A stretch of 64,000 nt of DNA from Hedera helix (GCA_947179155.2 OX359280.1:11337001-11401000); one strand, 5' to 3'; positions 46,612 to 56,725 are shown, numbered from the stretch's first letter. The notes: a model not told the origin generated them from the letters alone. Numbers and translations: made by a program.

Positions 46612-47583
46612 TTGAAAAAAGAAATTAATTTATTATCTATTGACAATAGACTTCATGATCCTCTTATTCAGGAAAAAATTAAACAACTTATATTAAAAAT
46701 AACTACTGAAGTTTGTTCTGATTTATCTAATGCTTTTTGGGAAAGAAACAAACATATGATAAAATTGCCTTATAAGAAAGATTTTTCTGAAGATTTAATA
46801 CCTACTAAAGCTAGACAATCTCAAATGGATAAGGAAACCTTAGAATATTGTAAAACAGAGATTGACACACTTTCGAAAAAAGGATTAATTTGCCTTAGTT
46901 CATCTCCTTGGACTTGTTCTGCTTTTTATGTTATGAAACATTCTGAAATTGAACGTGGAACTCCTAGATTAGTGATTAACTATAAGCCCCTTAATAAGGC
47001 ATTGAAATGGATTAGATACCCTATTCCTAATAAGAAAGATTTATTAAATAGGTTAGCCAATGTTAATATCTTTTCTAAATTTGATTTAAAATTTGGATTT
47101 TGGCAAATACAGATTGATCCTAAAGACAGGTATAAAATTGCTTTTATTGTGCCTTTTGGACAATTTGAATGGAATGTTATGCCTTTTGGTCTTAAAAATG
47201 CTCCTTCTGAATTCTAGAAGATTATGAATGAAATATTTTATCCTTATTCAAATTTTTGTATTGTCTATATTGATGATATTTTAATATTCTCTGATAATAT
47301 TGATCAACATTTTAAACATTTAAATATTTTCTTAAATATTGTTAAGAAAAATGGTTTAGTAGTTTCTGTTTCGAAAATGAGTTTATTCCAAACAAAGGTA
47401 AGATTTTTAGGTCATAATATTTATCAAGGAACTATTATTTCTATTGACAGATCAATTGCTTTTGCAAAAAACTTTTCTGATGAAATTAAAGATAAACAGA
47501 TGCTTCAAAGATTTCTTGGTAGTTTAAATTATATAGCTGAATTTTATAAAGATCTTGCAAAAGATACTAAGGTATTATATTAG
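46612..47583 (+). pseudogene. EPRV ORF1: reverse transcriptase
   Basis: RT motifs in order: PRLVINYKPLN, FSKFDLKFGFWQI, PFGLKNAPSEF, the catalytic VYIDDILIFS (about 47260-47290) and VRFLGHNI. Two in-frame stops, TAG 47215-47217 and TAG 47581-47583, break the frame. Caulimovirid RT copies pregenomic RNA in the cytoplasm. The frame is the same as the protease. Confidence 0.92.
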
Positions 47584-47703
47584 AGATTAACTAAAAATCC
47601 TCCTGCCTGGAATAAAAGTCATACTGATGCTATTAAAAGAATTAAACTTAAAGTTAAATTTATTCCATGTTTATGTTTATCTCATATAGAATGGAAGAAA
47701 ATT

Positions 47704-48192
47704 GTGGAAATTGATGCTTCTAATATAGGATTTGGTGGAATTTTAAAACAATTAAATCCTATTAAAAATAAGGAAGAATTAGTAAGATTTTATTTTGGAC
47801 ATTGGAATCTTACTCAAAGTAAATATTCTACAATTAAAAAAGAAATGTTATCAGTCATTAAAAGTTTATTTAAATTCCAGGATGATTTGTTAAATCAAGA
47901 ATTTATTCTTAGAATTGATTGTTCTGCTATTAAGGAAGTCCTTGAAAAGGATGTAAAAAATCTAGTTGCTAAACAACAATTTGCAAGATGGCAATCATTA
48001 TTAGCTATATTTGATTTTCAAATTGAATATATCAAAGGAGAATTAAATTCTCTTCCCAATTACTTGACTCGTGAATTTTTGCAGGGCAAACCATCTCCTC
48101 TAAAAGAGGAAGTAGAGGAGGTTATACCACCAGAGGAGGTGCATCGTCATCTTCATATGGCAGAGGTAATACCTCAAAAAATCCATCAATGA
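47704..48192 (+). pseudogene. EPRV ORF1: RNase H and C-terminus
   Basis: MEIDASNIGFGGIL, KEMLSV and RIDCSAIK carry the expected acidic residues of viral RNase H. The polyprotein ends at TGA 48190-48192, overlapping the ORF2 start by ATGA. Confidence 0.88.
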
Positions 48193-48401
48193 AAGAAGTT
48201 TTGCAGAAAGATGAAATGGATAATATCCATATTTCTAAATTCTGTGAAGTAATACTGACAGTTGAAAATCAAGATTTAAAATGGTTCAAAGATCTGAATT
48301 ATGTGGCGTCAAGATATTTTGAGCCCAATGTTAATTATCCTTTAAAAGGATCTCAAAATATCATAAGTTTTTATGAAACCATTAAGAATGTTGCAAGTTG
48401 A
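48189..48401 (+). pseudogene. EPRV ORF2, N-terminal piece
   Basis: Starts at ATG 48189, overlapping the ORF1 stop as ATGA. Contains LKWFKDLNYVASRYFEPNVN and SQNIISFYET, conserved words in second ORFs of florendovirus-like elements (family knowledge); function unknown. The frame ends at TGA 48399-48401. Possible further viral coding in another frame (WSPDIRD) runs a little farther, before the retrotransposon fragment. Confidence 0.7.
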
Positions 48402-49390
48402 TCGAATGGTCACCTGACATAAGAGACACATGCATTACAGATTGTTCTACTGGAGTGCCAAATTACGGATTAAATATACACCACTTTAATGGCAAACTGA
48501 TCCACTGTCAGGGTTTGCAGTATGAAGTACTCGGGGAGCGAAGTACTGTAAACCGGGATAAATGTTCATTCAGCATATCATGAAGATTTCTAAAATAAAA
48601 ATTTTGAATTCCTCTACTCTTATGAAGATTGGATGGTAGGATGGGGTAGTATTATTTAAGTGTGAGTGATAATGGAAACGATAATTGTGAAGTAAGGAAA
48701 GTAAGAAATGTGATGGATTAGAAAATTGCAATGTGCAATGACTACGAGAAAGGAAGAAAATAAAGATATGTGGAATAAATGTAAAGAAATTGTATAAGCT
48801 GCAAATGAATGAGATATTAATACATAGAAATTTCGAGGACGAAATTTTATGAAGGAGGGGTGAATGTGACACCCAGGATCTTTAGAATAATTTCAAATAA
48901 GGATTTCAATGGAATTAAGTAAATGTTAGTATTTAAAGCCTAGTGTTGAACGATAAAGGTATGAAGGAATGAATTATGGAATATGATGAAGATTTATATG
49001 AATTAAGAAAAGAATGATGAATGTACAGAGTATAAATGATGTGCAAGAGAGAATATGCAATAAATGGATTGAGTAAGGGTAAGTGCAATTAAAGAAAAGA
49101 AATTTTCAGAGAATGAGAAAGTATATTGATAAATGTATCAAGAAATGAGTTAAAGTTTTATGAATAAAATATTTAGAGAATTATAAAATATGATGTTGAG
49201 TTAAGAATTGAATACTCTGACAGTTATGATTTTTATTAGAATTATCCATGTAAGTTAAGGATTTAAAGGAGTAAAATATGATTATTATGGATATAGTTGT
49301 GATTTATCAAGATAAAGGTATGGCAAGGCGCTGTAAATGAAATACGTATAAATATTACGGTAATTATGATTCCGAGGACGAAATCCTTTT
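48402..49390 (+). mobile_element. Ty3/gypsy 3' internal fragment
   Basis: Contains two successive gypsy 3'-end signatures. At 48832-48868, tttcgaggacgaaatt is followed by gaaggaggggtgaa and TGTGACACCC. At 49366-49408, ccgaggacgaaatcctttta is followed by aaggggggaagaa and TGTGAGAATCC. The phrase with gaggacgaaat encodes the usual FEDEI-like end of Tekay/Del pol. The left boundary with viral DNA is unclear; a cacat at 48427-48431 matches the right flank of LTR B. No 5' LTR. Confidence 0.6.
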
Positions 49391-49403
49391 AAGGGGGGAA
49401 GAA
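49391..49403 (+). other. Polypurine tract of element B
   Basis: aaggggggaagaa immediately before the LTR start TGTGAGAATCC, the usual plus-strand primer position. Confidence 0.8.
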
Positions 49404-50698
49404 TGTGAGAATCCGAATTTTCAGGATTTTTCTTAATAATATTAAATGAGAATTTAATTGATAAAATTATCAAGGTTGTATAAATTAATTATTATTTTAT
49501 GTAAATTAAGGTATGTAAAAGGATTTAATTGGTAAATTAAATCCGTACAGAGATGATGGCAAATTGTGATTAAATAAAAATAATTGAAGAATAAATAGAT
49601 TGTTTAAAAACAATTTATGAAAAATAAGAGAAGTTTTAATGAAATGAATAATATTTAAAAATTATTGTGAAAGTGCAGAAATTATGATTTTAAATGAGGT
49701 TATGTGATAATGTGAAATGCATGAATTAAATATGTATATATTTATATATATACATTTTTATATGTATGTGTGTTATATTTAATTGATAATTATAAATGTT
49801 ATTAATTATGACAATTAAGGGATTAATAATTAAATTAATCCAAGTTTAAATGAAAAGATAATGAGAGAAGTTAATAAAATTGAAATTATTGAATTTAGAT
49901 TTAATTAAGAATTTTGGAGGAAGTAGAAATTAATTAAGAAGAAATGTAATTATATAAATTATATAATAATAAATTATATAATTTATATAAGGAAATTAAA
50001 GTAATGAATGAAGGAACTTATAATTATATAAATTATATAAAAATAATTATATAATTTATATAAGAGGATTAAATTAATAAATATATAATTATTGATTATG
50101 CAATTAAAGGATAATTAGAAAGGAATAATGTAATTATATAAATTATATAGTATTAAATTATATAATTTATATAAGGAAAGTTAATGTGATTATTAAAGAA
50201 ATTGAATAATAAATAAGAAAAAGGAATGTTTTAAGTTATTAAAAATTATATTTATGTATAATGGAATTATTATGACTTTTATGAAAAATAATATTTCGAA
50301 AACGTGAACATGTTAATGTAACATGTTGTCCAAGTAACGAAGTGAAAAATTATGAAAAATAATTTTTATAAGCCATATGAATTATTTTATGATTTTTGGA
50401 GGTATAAATTACCTCATATAATTACATGCATGTTTTTATGCGTGTACAAAATTTGTCAGAAAAAGTACCCAAAAGAGGTATTAAAATTATTTATAAATCG
50501 TAATATGAATTTTGGTGAATTAAAATAAATATTTTATATTTATTATATAAAATATTTATTACATGTAATAACTAAGTAATGTATTAGAATAATTAAAAAT
50601 TGCATGATATGGCTGGAAAATTCCGGAAATTTCGAGTGGTTGGCTAAGTCGGTGGGCGTGTGGGTCAATTAAAATAAGGCTTACATGCAAGCAAGCCT

Positions 50699-50705
50699 TA
50701 TAAAA
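50699..50705 (+). promoter_or_regulatory. TATA box of LTR B
   Basis: tataaaa in gccttataaaaggc, followed about 20 bp later by a G-run and a GA-rich leader. Confidence 0.6.
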
Positions 50706-50716
50706 GGCAAAGACGA

Positions 50717-50760
50717 AGGGGGGGGGGGGGGGGGGGGAGGGGGAAGAGAGAGAGAAAAAG
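50717..50760. repeat. Poly-G / GA-rich tract in LTR B
   Basis: A run of about 20 G, then gagggggaagagagagag. Absent from LTR A. Confidence 0.9.
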
Positions 50761-51144
50761 GAAAAAGGGAAAAGCTAAAGAAAGCAACAAAATAAAACCC
50801 TCTCTCTTCTCTACCACACCCGACGCCACCACCATGCCAGCAATCACCATACACCACCATGGCTGTCAAGAAAGGAAGGTTTTGGTGCCATCAAGAAGAG
50901 AAGATCTCAAGCTTGGAAGGTAGAAAATTATTATTATTTGAATTATTTGGTATTTATGTTGTTAAATAAAGTTTGTGAAAAAATAAGAAACAATTAGAAT
51001 AATTATTTATGGATGTATATTTATGATTTATGTAATTTTTGGAATATTTATATTGAGAAATTGGGAGCAAAAATGGTGGAAATGGAATTAATTTAGAAAA
51101 AGTTGGCTTACTGTTTGTGCTGCGAAACTGAAAAAGAAAAAGGG

Positions 51145-51530
51145 AGGGCCGCGCATTGCGCGTGGCCATTTTTTTGCCGGAAGTAAGGTTAAAACGACGC
51201 CGTTTCTAGGGCCGCAAATATTGGTCGGCTGCGCAATGCGCGACTGCCTTTTTGTGTCGCCAAACGGCGTCGTTTGATGGAAATGGGCGAGGGGGGGCTG
51301 CCGCGCCTTGCGCGGCTGAACTTTTGACGAAAAAGACTATTATGCCCTCGGTCTTTTCCAGAAATACCGATCGTGTCCCTAGAGACACGAAAATTACAGA
51401 ATTGCCCCTGGACTTTTCGGAAAATTTCGGATTTGTCCCTAACGTTGCAAAAATTACAGAAATGCCCCTGGACTTTCCGGGAAATGCCGGTTGTGTCCCT
51501 AAGGGCGCGAAAATTACTAAAATGCCCCCA
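51145..51530 (+). repeat. GC-rich palindromic motif block in LTR B
   Basis: cgcgcattgcgcg (51152), aaaacgacgccgttt (51192), gcgcaatgcgcg (51231), aaacggcgtcgttt (51261) and cgcgccttgcgcgg (51303) within 170 bp, then repeats of aaaattac-aatgcccctggactt. Confidence 0.85.
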
Positions 51531-52225
51531 GAATTGATTTTAATTCAAAAAAAATGTTTAAAAATTGTTTAAAAATTATAGAAAAATACTAAAAATATAG
51601 AAATGATGTTTGAGCATTAAATTTAATATTTTTGTAAAAATATTAAATATTGGGGAATTAATATTTAAATATTTTAAATATTAATCTATTAAGTTTAAAG
51701 GTTAGAAAATGATTAAATGAAAATCCGGACAACCGAATATGCTAAAATTTATCCGATGAGCCGGATTGTCCGTAGTGAAGGCATTAAATATTAAGTTATG
51801 TTAAAATTTTAAAGGACGAGGTTAATATAATTAACCATATAAATTAATAATTGGCCCAGAGATGATATTAATTAAGTAAATTAATATCATAAAGAGATAA
51901 ATAATTATTATTTGATTATTTTATGATCATAGGTTGATCGAGTTAAGGGTTTGAGCTAACAATTTAAATAACTGGACGCCAGGCAAGTTCTTCAATCCCT
52001 TTTATGTTAAATGTTAGACTGTTATGATATGTAATTCTTGTTTTAAATGCATAAAAATTATGTGCTATGTGATACATGTTTAATATGACCACAATGTGTA
52101 CTTTGTGCAACGATATGAATATATATGAGATATATTTTTATGGTAGAAGCACAAGCACATGATGTATGACACACACTGAGCATGTTAATGTATGTGCTAT
52201 GTGAAGCATAAACTGTTGAACTTGC

Positions 52226-52241
52226 TGAGCCGTTGTGCTCA
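52226..52241 (+). other. U5 stem-loop in LTR B
   Basis: TGAGC-cgttgt-GCTCA, identical to LTR A. Confidence 0.5.
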
Positions 52242-52842
52242 TTACTTGCTTAATAAATATTTTTGCAGGAAAGAAATGAAATTCAAGAATATTGGATTAT
52301 GTTAGAGATGAAATGCCTAGAAGGTAGAAAACGTGATTGTTATATTGTTAATATTATAAATCAATGTGAGAAATTTGTTAATTACTGTGATGAATTGTAT
52401 GTATATATAAGTTGAATCTGGATATGATAAAAGTTCAATTATGAACTGTGATTGATCAGGATAATTGTTACGATAGAAATTATTATATGTCTAATTATGA
52501 ATTATGAATCAAGAAATAATTGTACGGAGATGAACAATATTAAATTGTGAGTGTTGAGATTTATGATAATGGTAAAAGAAAGAAAAAGTAAAGGTTGCGA
52601 TCCAGGGACTAGGATCCAGATGTAAGGATTTTGAATATCCAAATATTTTAATACAATGAATGAATTGAGAAAAAGAAAAATTTATACCGAAAATTTGGTA
52701 ATTGATGATTTTGAAATCAGTTAAGGGATCAATTAAGGTGGTTAAAGATATATCGACGAACCAAAATTTGGACGTTAGGTAAATAATGGCTAATAATTAT
52801 GAAAATTAGGAATAAAGAGGGTCGAATTTCGGGGTCGTTACA

Positions 52843-53614
52843 CACATGGTGGCAGAGATTAGGTCTAGAACCTGAAATCTTGCCAAAAGACTTATACAAT
52901 ATTTGTATTGGTTTTAAAAACCATTACCCTCAGTTCCAAGGAAAAGATTTTATAAATCTATCATACCTATTGTTTAAATTTTTTCTGAATTATCAAATCC
53001 CTTGGATTTGGGGATGGCAGTATGGAACCAAATTTCAGGAAAAATTTAATTATGGTCTTCCTAGTTTAATTTGCCAATTCAAATATGAATGATGGAATAA
53101 ACTTGATTATAATGATATTATGCATCTAGCTATGGATCATATCCAGCAATATCAGAATATGGAGAAAAATGCTTTAAAAGCCAAAGAGAAGGAGAAAATA
53201 TCCAATCTCATTAAGTCTTTAAAAGACTCCTTGAAAAGAAAATATCCTAATGCTTCAAAAGCTAAGATCCAACAAAAATTGTTAGAATTAACCCAGTTGG
53301 ACAGTGATGAAGATGATGGTGTGTCAATGGCCACTAGAACAATTGATTCAGAATCTGAAGACAAATCAGAAGATAAGGATGAATCATCTGACCAATTTGC
53401 CCAACAATGCAAACATATTCTGGAGCAAGAAGAATTTCCAGAATTGGATACACAACCAGATTATGATCAAAGAATTGAAATGATGGAAAAACAATTGCAA
53501 TTATTGAAGGAACGCAATCAGCAATTCCGTCAATATGGTGACAAGGAAATTGGCAAGCTAAAAGAAAAAGTCAAGCAGATTGATAATCCAGATAAGGACA
53601 TGGACAACGCGTGA
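52843..53614 (+). pseudogene. EPRV ORF2, C-terminal piece
   Basis: Resumes directly after LTR B with WWQRLGLEPEILPKDLY, then IPWIWGWQYGTKFQEKF and WWNKLDY, and ends in Lys-rich, acidic and coiled-coil segments (QRIEMMEKQLQLLKERNQQF) at TGA 53612-53614. A stop (TGA about 53090-53092) lies after FKYE. The middle of ORF2 between 48401 and 52843 is missing, so the retroelement junction deleted viral DNA. Function of ORF2 is unknown; the coiled coil suggests oligomerisation. Confidence 0.75.
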
Positions 53615-54098
53615 AGGAATAGTAAGGAATCTGCTTTAATAAAAGTAGATGTCGATCAGAACTTTAATAAAGTGAGTCACTGTACACTTTAATAAAGTGT
53701 GTAGATTATTAAAGTTGTAATCATTTAGCTTTTATTGTTTAGTAAATAGGAGTTTGTTGGACAGCAATGATTCAGTCTGTTGCGTCATTGCTTGCGTTTT
53801 AGTTTGCTTTTTAGTTCTATTTAAGTCGTGCCAGTCCTCAGTTGTAGGCATGCTTTTCCTAAGTTTTTCTCTCTCTCAGTTTGATTATCAGCCATCAAAC
53901 TTTTGTAAAATATTTCTTATCAATAAGAGTTTGAAGTTTTTTGTACATTATGGTGTGCTTGCTCTGGCTTTCATGGAATCTCCATGTAAGTTTTCTTAAT
54001 TTATTCTTTTAAATTCAAATTTATGTATTTGTATATTGAATGTGTTTGTAATATATTTTGTTATTATTTGATCCTGTTAGTACTAGTGTGGATGTTTT
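53615..54098 (+). promoter_or_regulatory. EPRV intergenic region (pregenomic promoter and poly(A) region)
   Basis: Non-coding, between ORF2 and the next ORF1 start. Three copies of ctttaataaa(a)gt at about 53634, 53660 and 53686 may be enhancer repeats. A TATA-like ctatttaag lies at 53818-53826, and aataag near 53922 could be the polyadenylation signal. No clear initiator-tRNA-Met primer site was found. Confidence 0.55.
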
Positions 54099-54294
54099 AT
54101 GTCTGTAAATTATTTGGTTAATTTGTTTGAAGTTTTAGATTATAATAATAATATCTTAACTTACTATTATTCTAATTACATAAATTCTACTAATAATTTT
54201 AATAAAGATTATTTTTTAAATAAAATCATTGAAACTAATAGGTTGATAAACCTTGTAAAATCTGAAATTCAGATTGAAATTATCCGCCTTGTAC

Positions 54295-54296
<2 letters not shown>
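54099..54296 (+). pseudogene. EPRV ORF1, N-terminal start
   Basis: ATG 54099 opens MSVNYLVNLFEVLDYNNNIL and continues about 66 residues (EIQIEIIRLV), then runs without break into (TTA)n at about 54297. Its placement after the intergenic region marks it as the beginning of ORF1, whose remainder is at the far left of the copy (42595). Confidence 0.7.
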
Positions 54297-54363
<67 letters not shown>

Positions 54364-54372
54364 TATTATTAT
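54297..54372. repeat. (TTA)n tract right of pararetrovirus
   Basis: About 25 tta units, the partner of the tract at 42507-42594. Confidence 0.95.
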
Positions 54373-54437
54373 AGTGGTGAATTTGATTTGGGTGAGAAAT
54401 GTGAGTGGATAGATTTTTGAAAGTTAGAATTTGAATT

Positions 54438-54570
54438 GGGGGGGGGGGGGGGGGGAATGAGATGTAAATTAGTGATCGTTGGATGTTGAAACCTTAAATG
54501 ATTTTAGACTGTTGGATGTTGAAACCTAAATTAATTTGAGACCGTTGGATGTTGAAGTATTGGGATTTGA
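54438..54570. repeat. Poly-G run and three ttggatgttgaa repeats
   Basis: 18 G at 54438-54455, then (g)ttggatgttgaa at about 54479, 54511 and 54545, at 32-34 bp spacing with gattttagac / aatttgagac linkers. Inside Helitron H2 near its 5' end. Confidence 0.85.
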
Positions 54571-54593
54571 GCCACTCTGTTTTATTATATAGA

Positions 54594-54972
54594 CTAGGGA
54601 TAACCCGTGCCTGAAGGCACGGTGCAACTAATATAACAGTTGAGTACTGTATTCAATATTTCTAAATTGAAAAATCTAAAACTGTTGTGGCCAACCATTA
54701 ATACAAAAAGATTAATATTCAATCAAGTCATACTTTTTTTTTAGGCAAACATTAGTGTGCTACTCATTCCCAACTTAAAATTAGTTCTTGATAGGTTTAA
54801 GCAATTAATTGATTGACGATAGCGGGCTCAAATTTGTGTAATATAGTATTTTCGAGTATCCTACACACCTTTTCTTTATTGACAAAACATAATGAGAAGT
54901 TTGACAGCATTTATTTGCTTCTAGTATATCTAACCATCGATCAATATGATCCATGAACAATATTTTCTGTGG
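54594..54972 (-). mobile_element. Helitron H1b, 3' part
   Basis: The minus-strand end reads GTGCCTTCAGGCACGGGTTATCCCTAG and is followed at once by TCTATATAATAAAAC, the 5' end of H2. The hairpin is 54606-54621 and CTAG is at 54594-54597. It matches H1a (41595-41971). The (TTA)n block and LTR D follow to the right. Confidence 0.7.
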
Positions 54973-54999
54973 AGATATTATTGATCCATGAACAAAATT

Positions 55000-55006
55000 G
55001 TTGTTG

Positions 55007-55059
<53 letters not shown>

Positions 55060-55080
55060 TTATTATTATTGTTGTTGTTG

Positions 55081-55153
<73 letters not shown>

Positions 55154-55198
55154 CATCAATATGATCCATGAACAAAATTGTTGTTGTTGTTATTATTG

Positions 55199-55255
<57 letters not shown>

Positions 55256-55264
55256 TTATTATTA

Positions 55265-55311
<47 letters not shown>

Positions 55312-55322
55312 GTTATTATTAT
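55000..55322. repeat. (TTG)n/(TTA)n microsatellite with internal duplication
   Basis: The phrase gatccatgaacaaaattgtt followed by ttg and tta runs occurs at about 54980 and 55161, so a 180-bp microsatellite segment is duplicated. LTR D starts at 55323. Confidence 0.9.
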
Positions 55323-56050
55323 TGTAACGACCCCGAAATTCGACCCACTTTATTACCTTAATTTTCATATTTATGAAACATTATTTTTCTTACGTCCAAA
55401 TTTTGGTTCGTTAATAAATCTTTAATCACCTTCTTTTATCCATTAAATTGATTTTAAAATCATCAAGTACCAATTTTTTTTGGTATAAATTTTTCTTTTT
55501 CTTTTCTCAATCCAATCATTGTATTAAAATATTTGATCATTTAAAATTCTTACATCGTGATCCTAGTCCCTGGATCGCAACCTTAACTTTTGTCTTTTCT
55601 TTTACTAATGTCATAAAGCTCAACGTTCACAATTTAATATTGTTTATATCTCCACAATTATTCTTTGTTTCATAATTCATAATTAAGTCATTTAATAATT
55701 TCTATTGTAACAACTATCTAATACAATCATAGTTCAAAATTTAACTTTACTTATCCTGTCTGGATTCAACATATATGTACATACAAAATATTAATGTAAC
55801 CTTGACAAATTATCCACATTGAATTATAACATCAACATTTCATATTAATGTTTACAACCTTTTAGGAAAATACGTCTCTATATAATCTGATATTCTTGAA
55901 ATTCATTTCTTTCCTGCAAAAATATTTATTAAGCAAGTAATGAGCACAACGGCTCAGCAAGTTCAACAGTTTATGCTTCACGTAACACATAGTTTAATAT
56001 GCTCTGTGTGTGTCATGCATTACGTGTTGTGCTTCTACTTGAGCAATATA

Positions 56051-56114
<64 letters not shown>

Positions 56115-56725
56115 TTGCACAAAACACACATTGTGGTCATATTAATCACGTATCACATAGCACATAATTTGTATGCATTTAGAATGATAATTACATATCA
56201 TAACAGTCCAACATTTAACATAAAAGAACTGAAGAACTTGCCTGGCGTCCAATTAATAAATTGATAGCTCAAACCTTTTACTCGATCAACCTATGATCAT
56301 AAAATAATCAAATACTAATTATTTATCTTCTTATGATATTAATTTAATTAATTAATATCATCTCTGAGCTAATCATTAATTTATATGGTTAATTACATTA
56401 ACCTCGTCCTTTAAAATATTAACATAACTTAATATTTCAGGCATTTACTACGGACAACCCGGCTCATCGGATAAAATTTAACATATTTAGTTGTCCGAAA
56501 ATTTTATTTAACCAATTTCTAAATTATAACCTTATTAGATTAATATTTAAATATTTAAATATTAATCCCCAATATTTAATATTTTTATAAAAATATTAAA
56601 TTTAATACCCAAATATCATTTCTATATTTTTAGTATTTTTCTATAATTTTCTATGATTTTTAAACAATTTTTAAACATTTATTTCAATTAAAATTTAATT
56701 CTGGGGGCATTTTGGTCATTTCCGC
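55323..56725 (-). mobile_element. LTR D, inverted A/B-family LTR, cut by element C
   Basis: The plus strand starts tgtaacgaccccgaaattcg, the reverse complement of the 3' end of LTRs A and B, and follows their reverse complement through the tggatcgcaacctt phrase, the U5 hairpin (55941-55956) and the ggacaacccggctcatcgga segment, to ctgggggcattttggtcatt. At 56726 the LTR of element C begins. The missing 2 kb presumably lies beyond C, outside the window. It contains a (TA)n run at 56056-56112. Confidence 0.88.
56056..56112. repeat. (TA)n microsatellite
   Basis: About 28 TA units inside LTR D, where LTR A has only a short TA stretch. Confidence 0.95.

Larger units (their letters stand above)
49404..52842 (+). 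mobile_element. 3' LTR B, Tekay/Del-like, 3.44 kb
   Basis: TGTGAGAATCCG...GGGGTCGTTACA, the same family as A and D and similar to A over its whole length. A polypurine tract lies directly upstream, so it is a 3' LTR, not solo. It contains TATAAAA (50699-50705), a poly-G run (50717-50740), the GC-rich motif block (51145-51315), three units with aaatgcccctggactttccg (51360-51530) and the U5 hairpin (52226-52241). The right flank cacat is viral ORF2. Confidence 0.9.
42595..54296 (+). mobile_element. Endogenous pararetrovirus (Caulimoviridae, Florendovirus-like), decayed
   Basis: Gene order from left: movement protein, capsid region with zinc knuckle, aspartic protease, reverse transcriptase, RNase H, second ORF (cut by a retrotransposon), intergenic promoter region, and the start of ORF1. 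The order is circularly permuted, as for one circular genome opened within ORF1, and both ends abut (TTA)n. Viral DNA totals about 7.3 kb excluding the insertion, plausible for one genome. The large single ORF1 plus a downstream ORF2 suggests Florendovirus, with Petuvirus as alternative. Many stops and one frameshift show it is an inactive fossil. Confidence 0.88.
42256..54593 (-). mobile_element. Helitron H2, interrupted by pararetrovirus
   Basis: The minus-strand 5' end TCTATATAATAAAAC starts at 54593, a typical plant Helitron start. The 3' end has the perfect hairpin ccgtgcctaaaggcacgg (42267-42284) with a decayed CTRR. The right internal part (54373-54570) includes three ttggatgttgaa repeats. 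Between lie (TTA)n tracts and the pararetrovirus. No Rep/helicase gene was seen, so non-autonomous. Pairing of the two ends is inferred from orientation. Confidence 0.45.

Noticed and set aside
52843..52860. tggtggcagagattagg after LTR B as a primer-binding site
   Set aside because: It mismatches the Met-tRNA site, LTR B has a polypurine tract on its left so it is a 3' LTR, and the bases are coding sequence of viral ORF2 (WWQRLG).
54969..55425. Poly-Tyr, poly-Ile and poly-Asn ORFs
   Set aside because: They are translations of TTA/TTG microsatellites.
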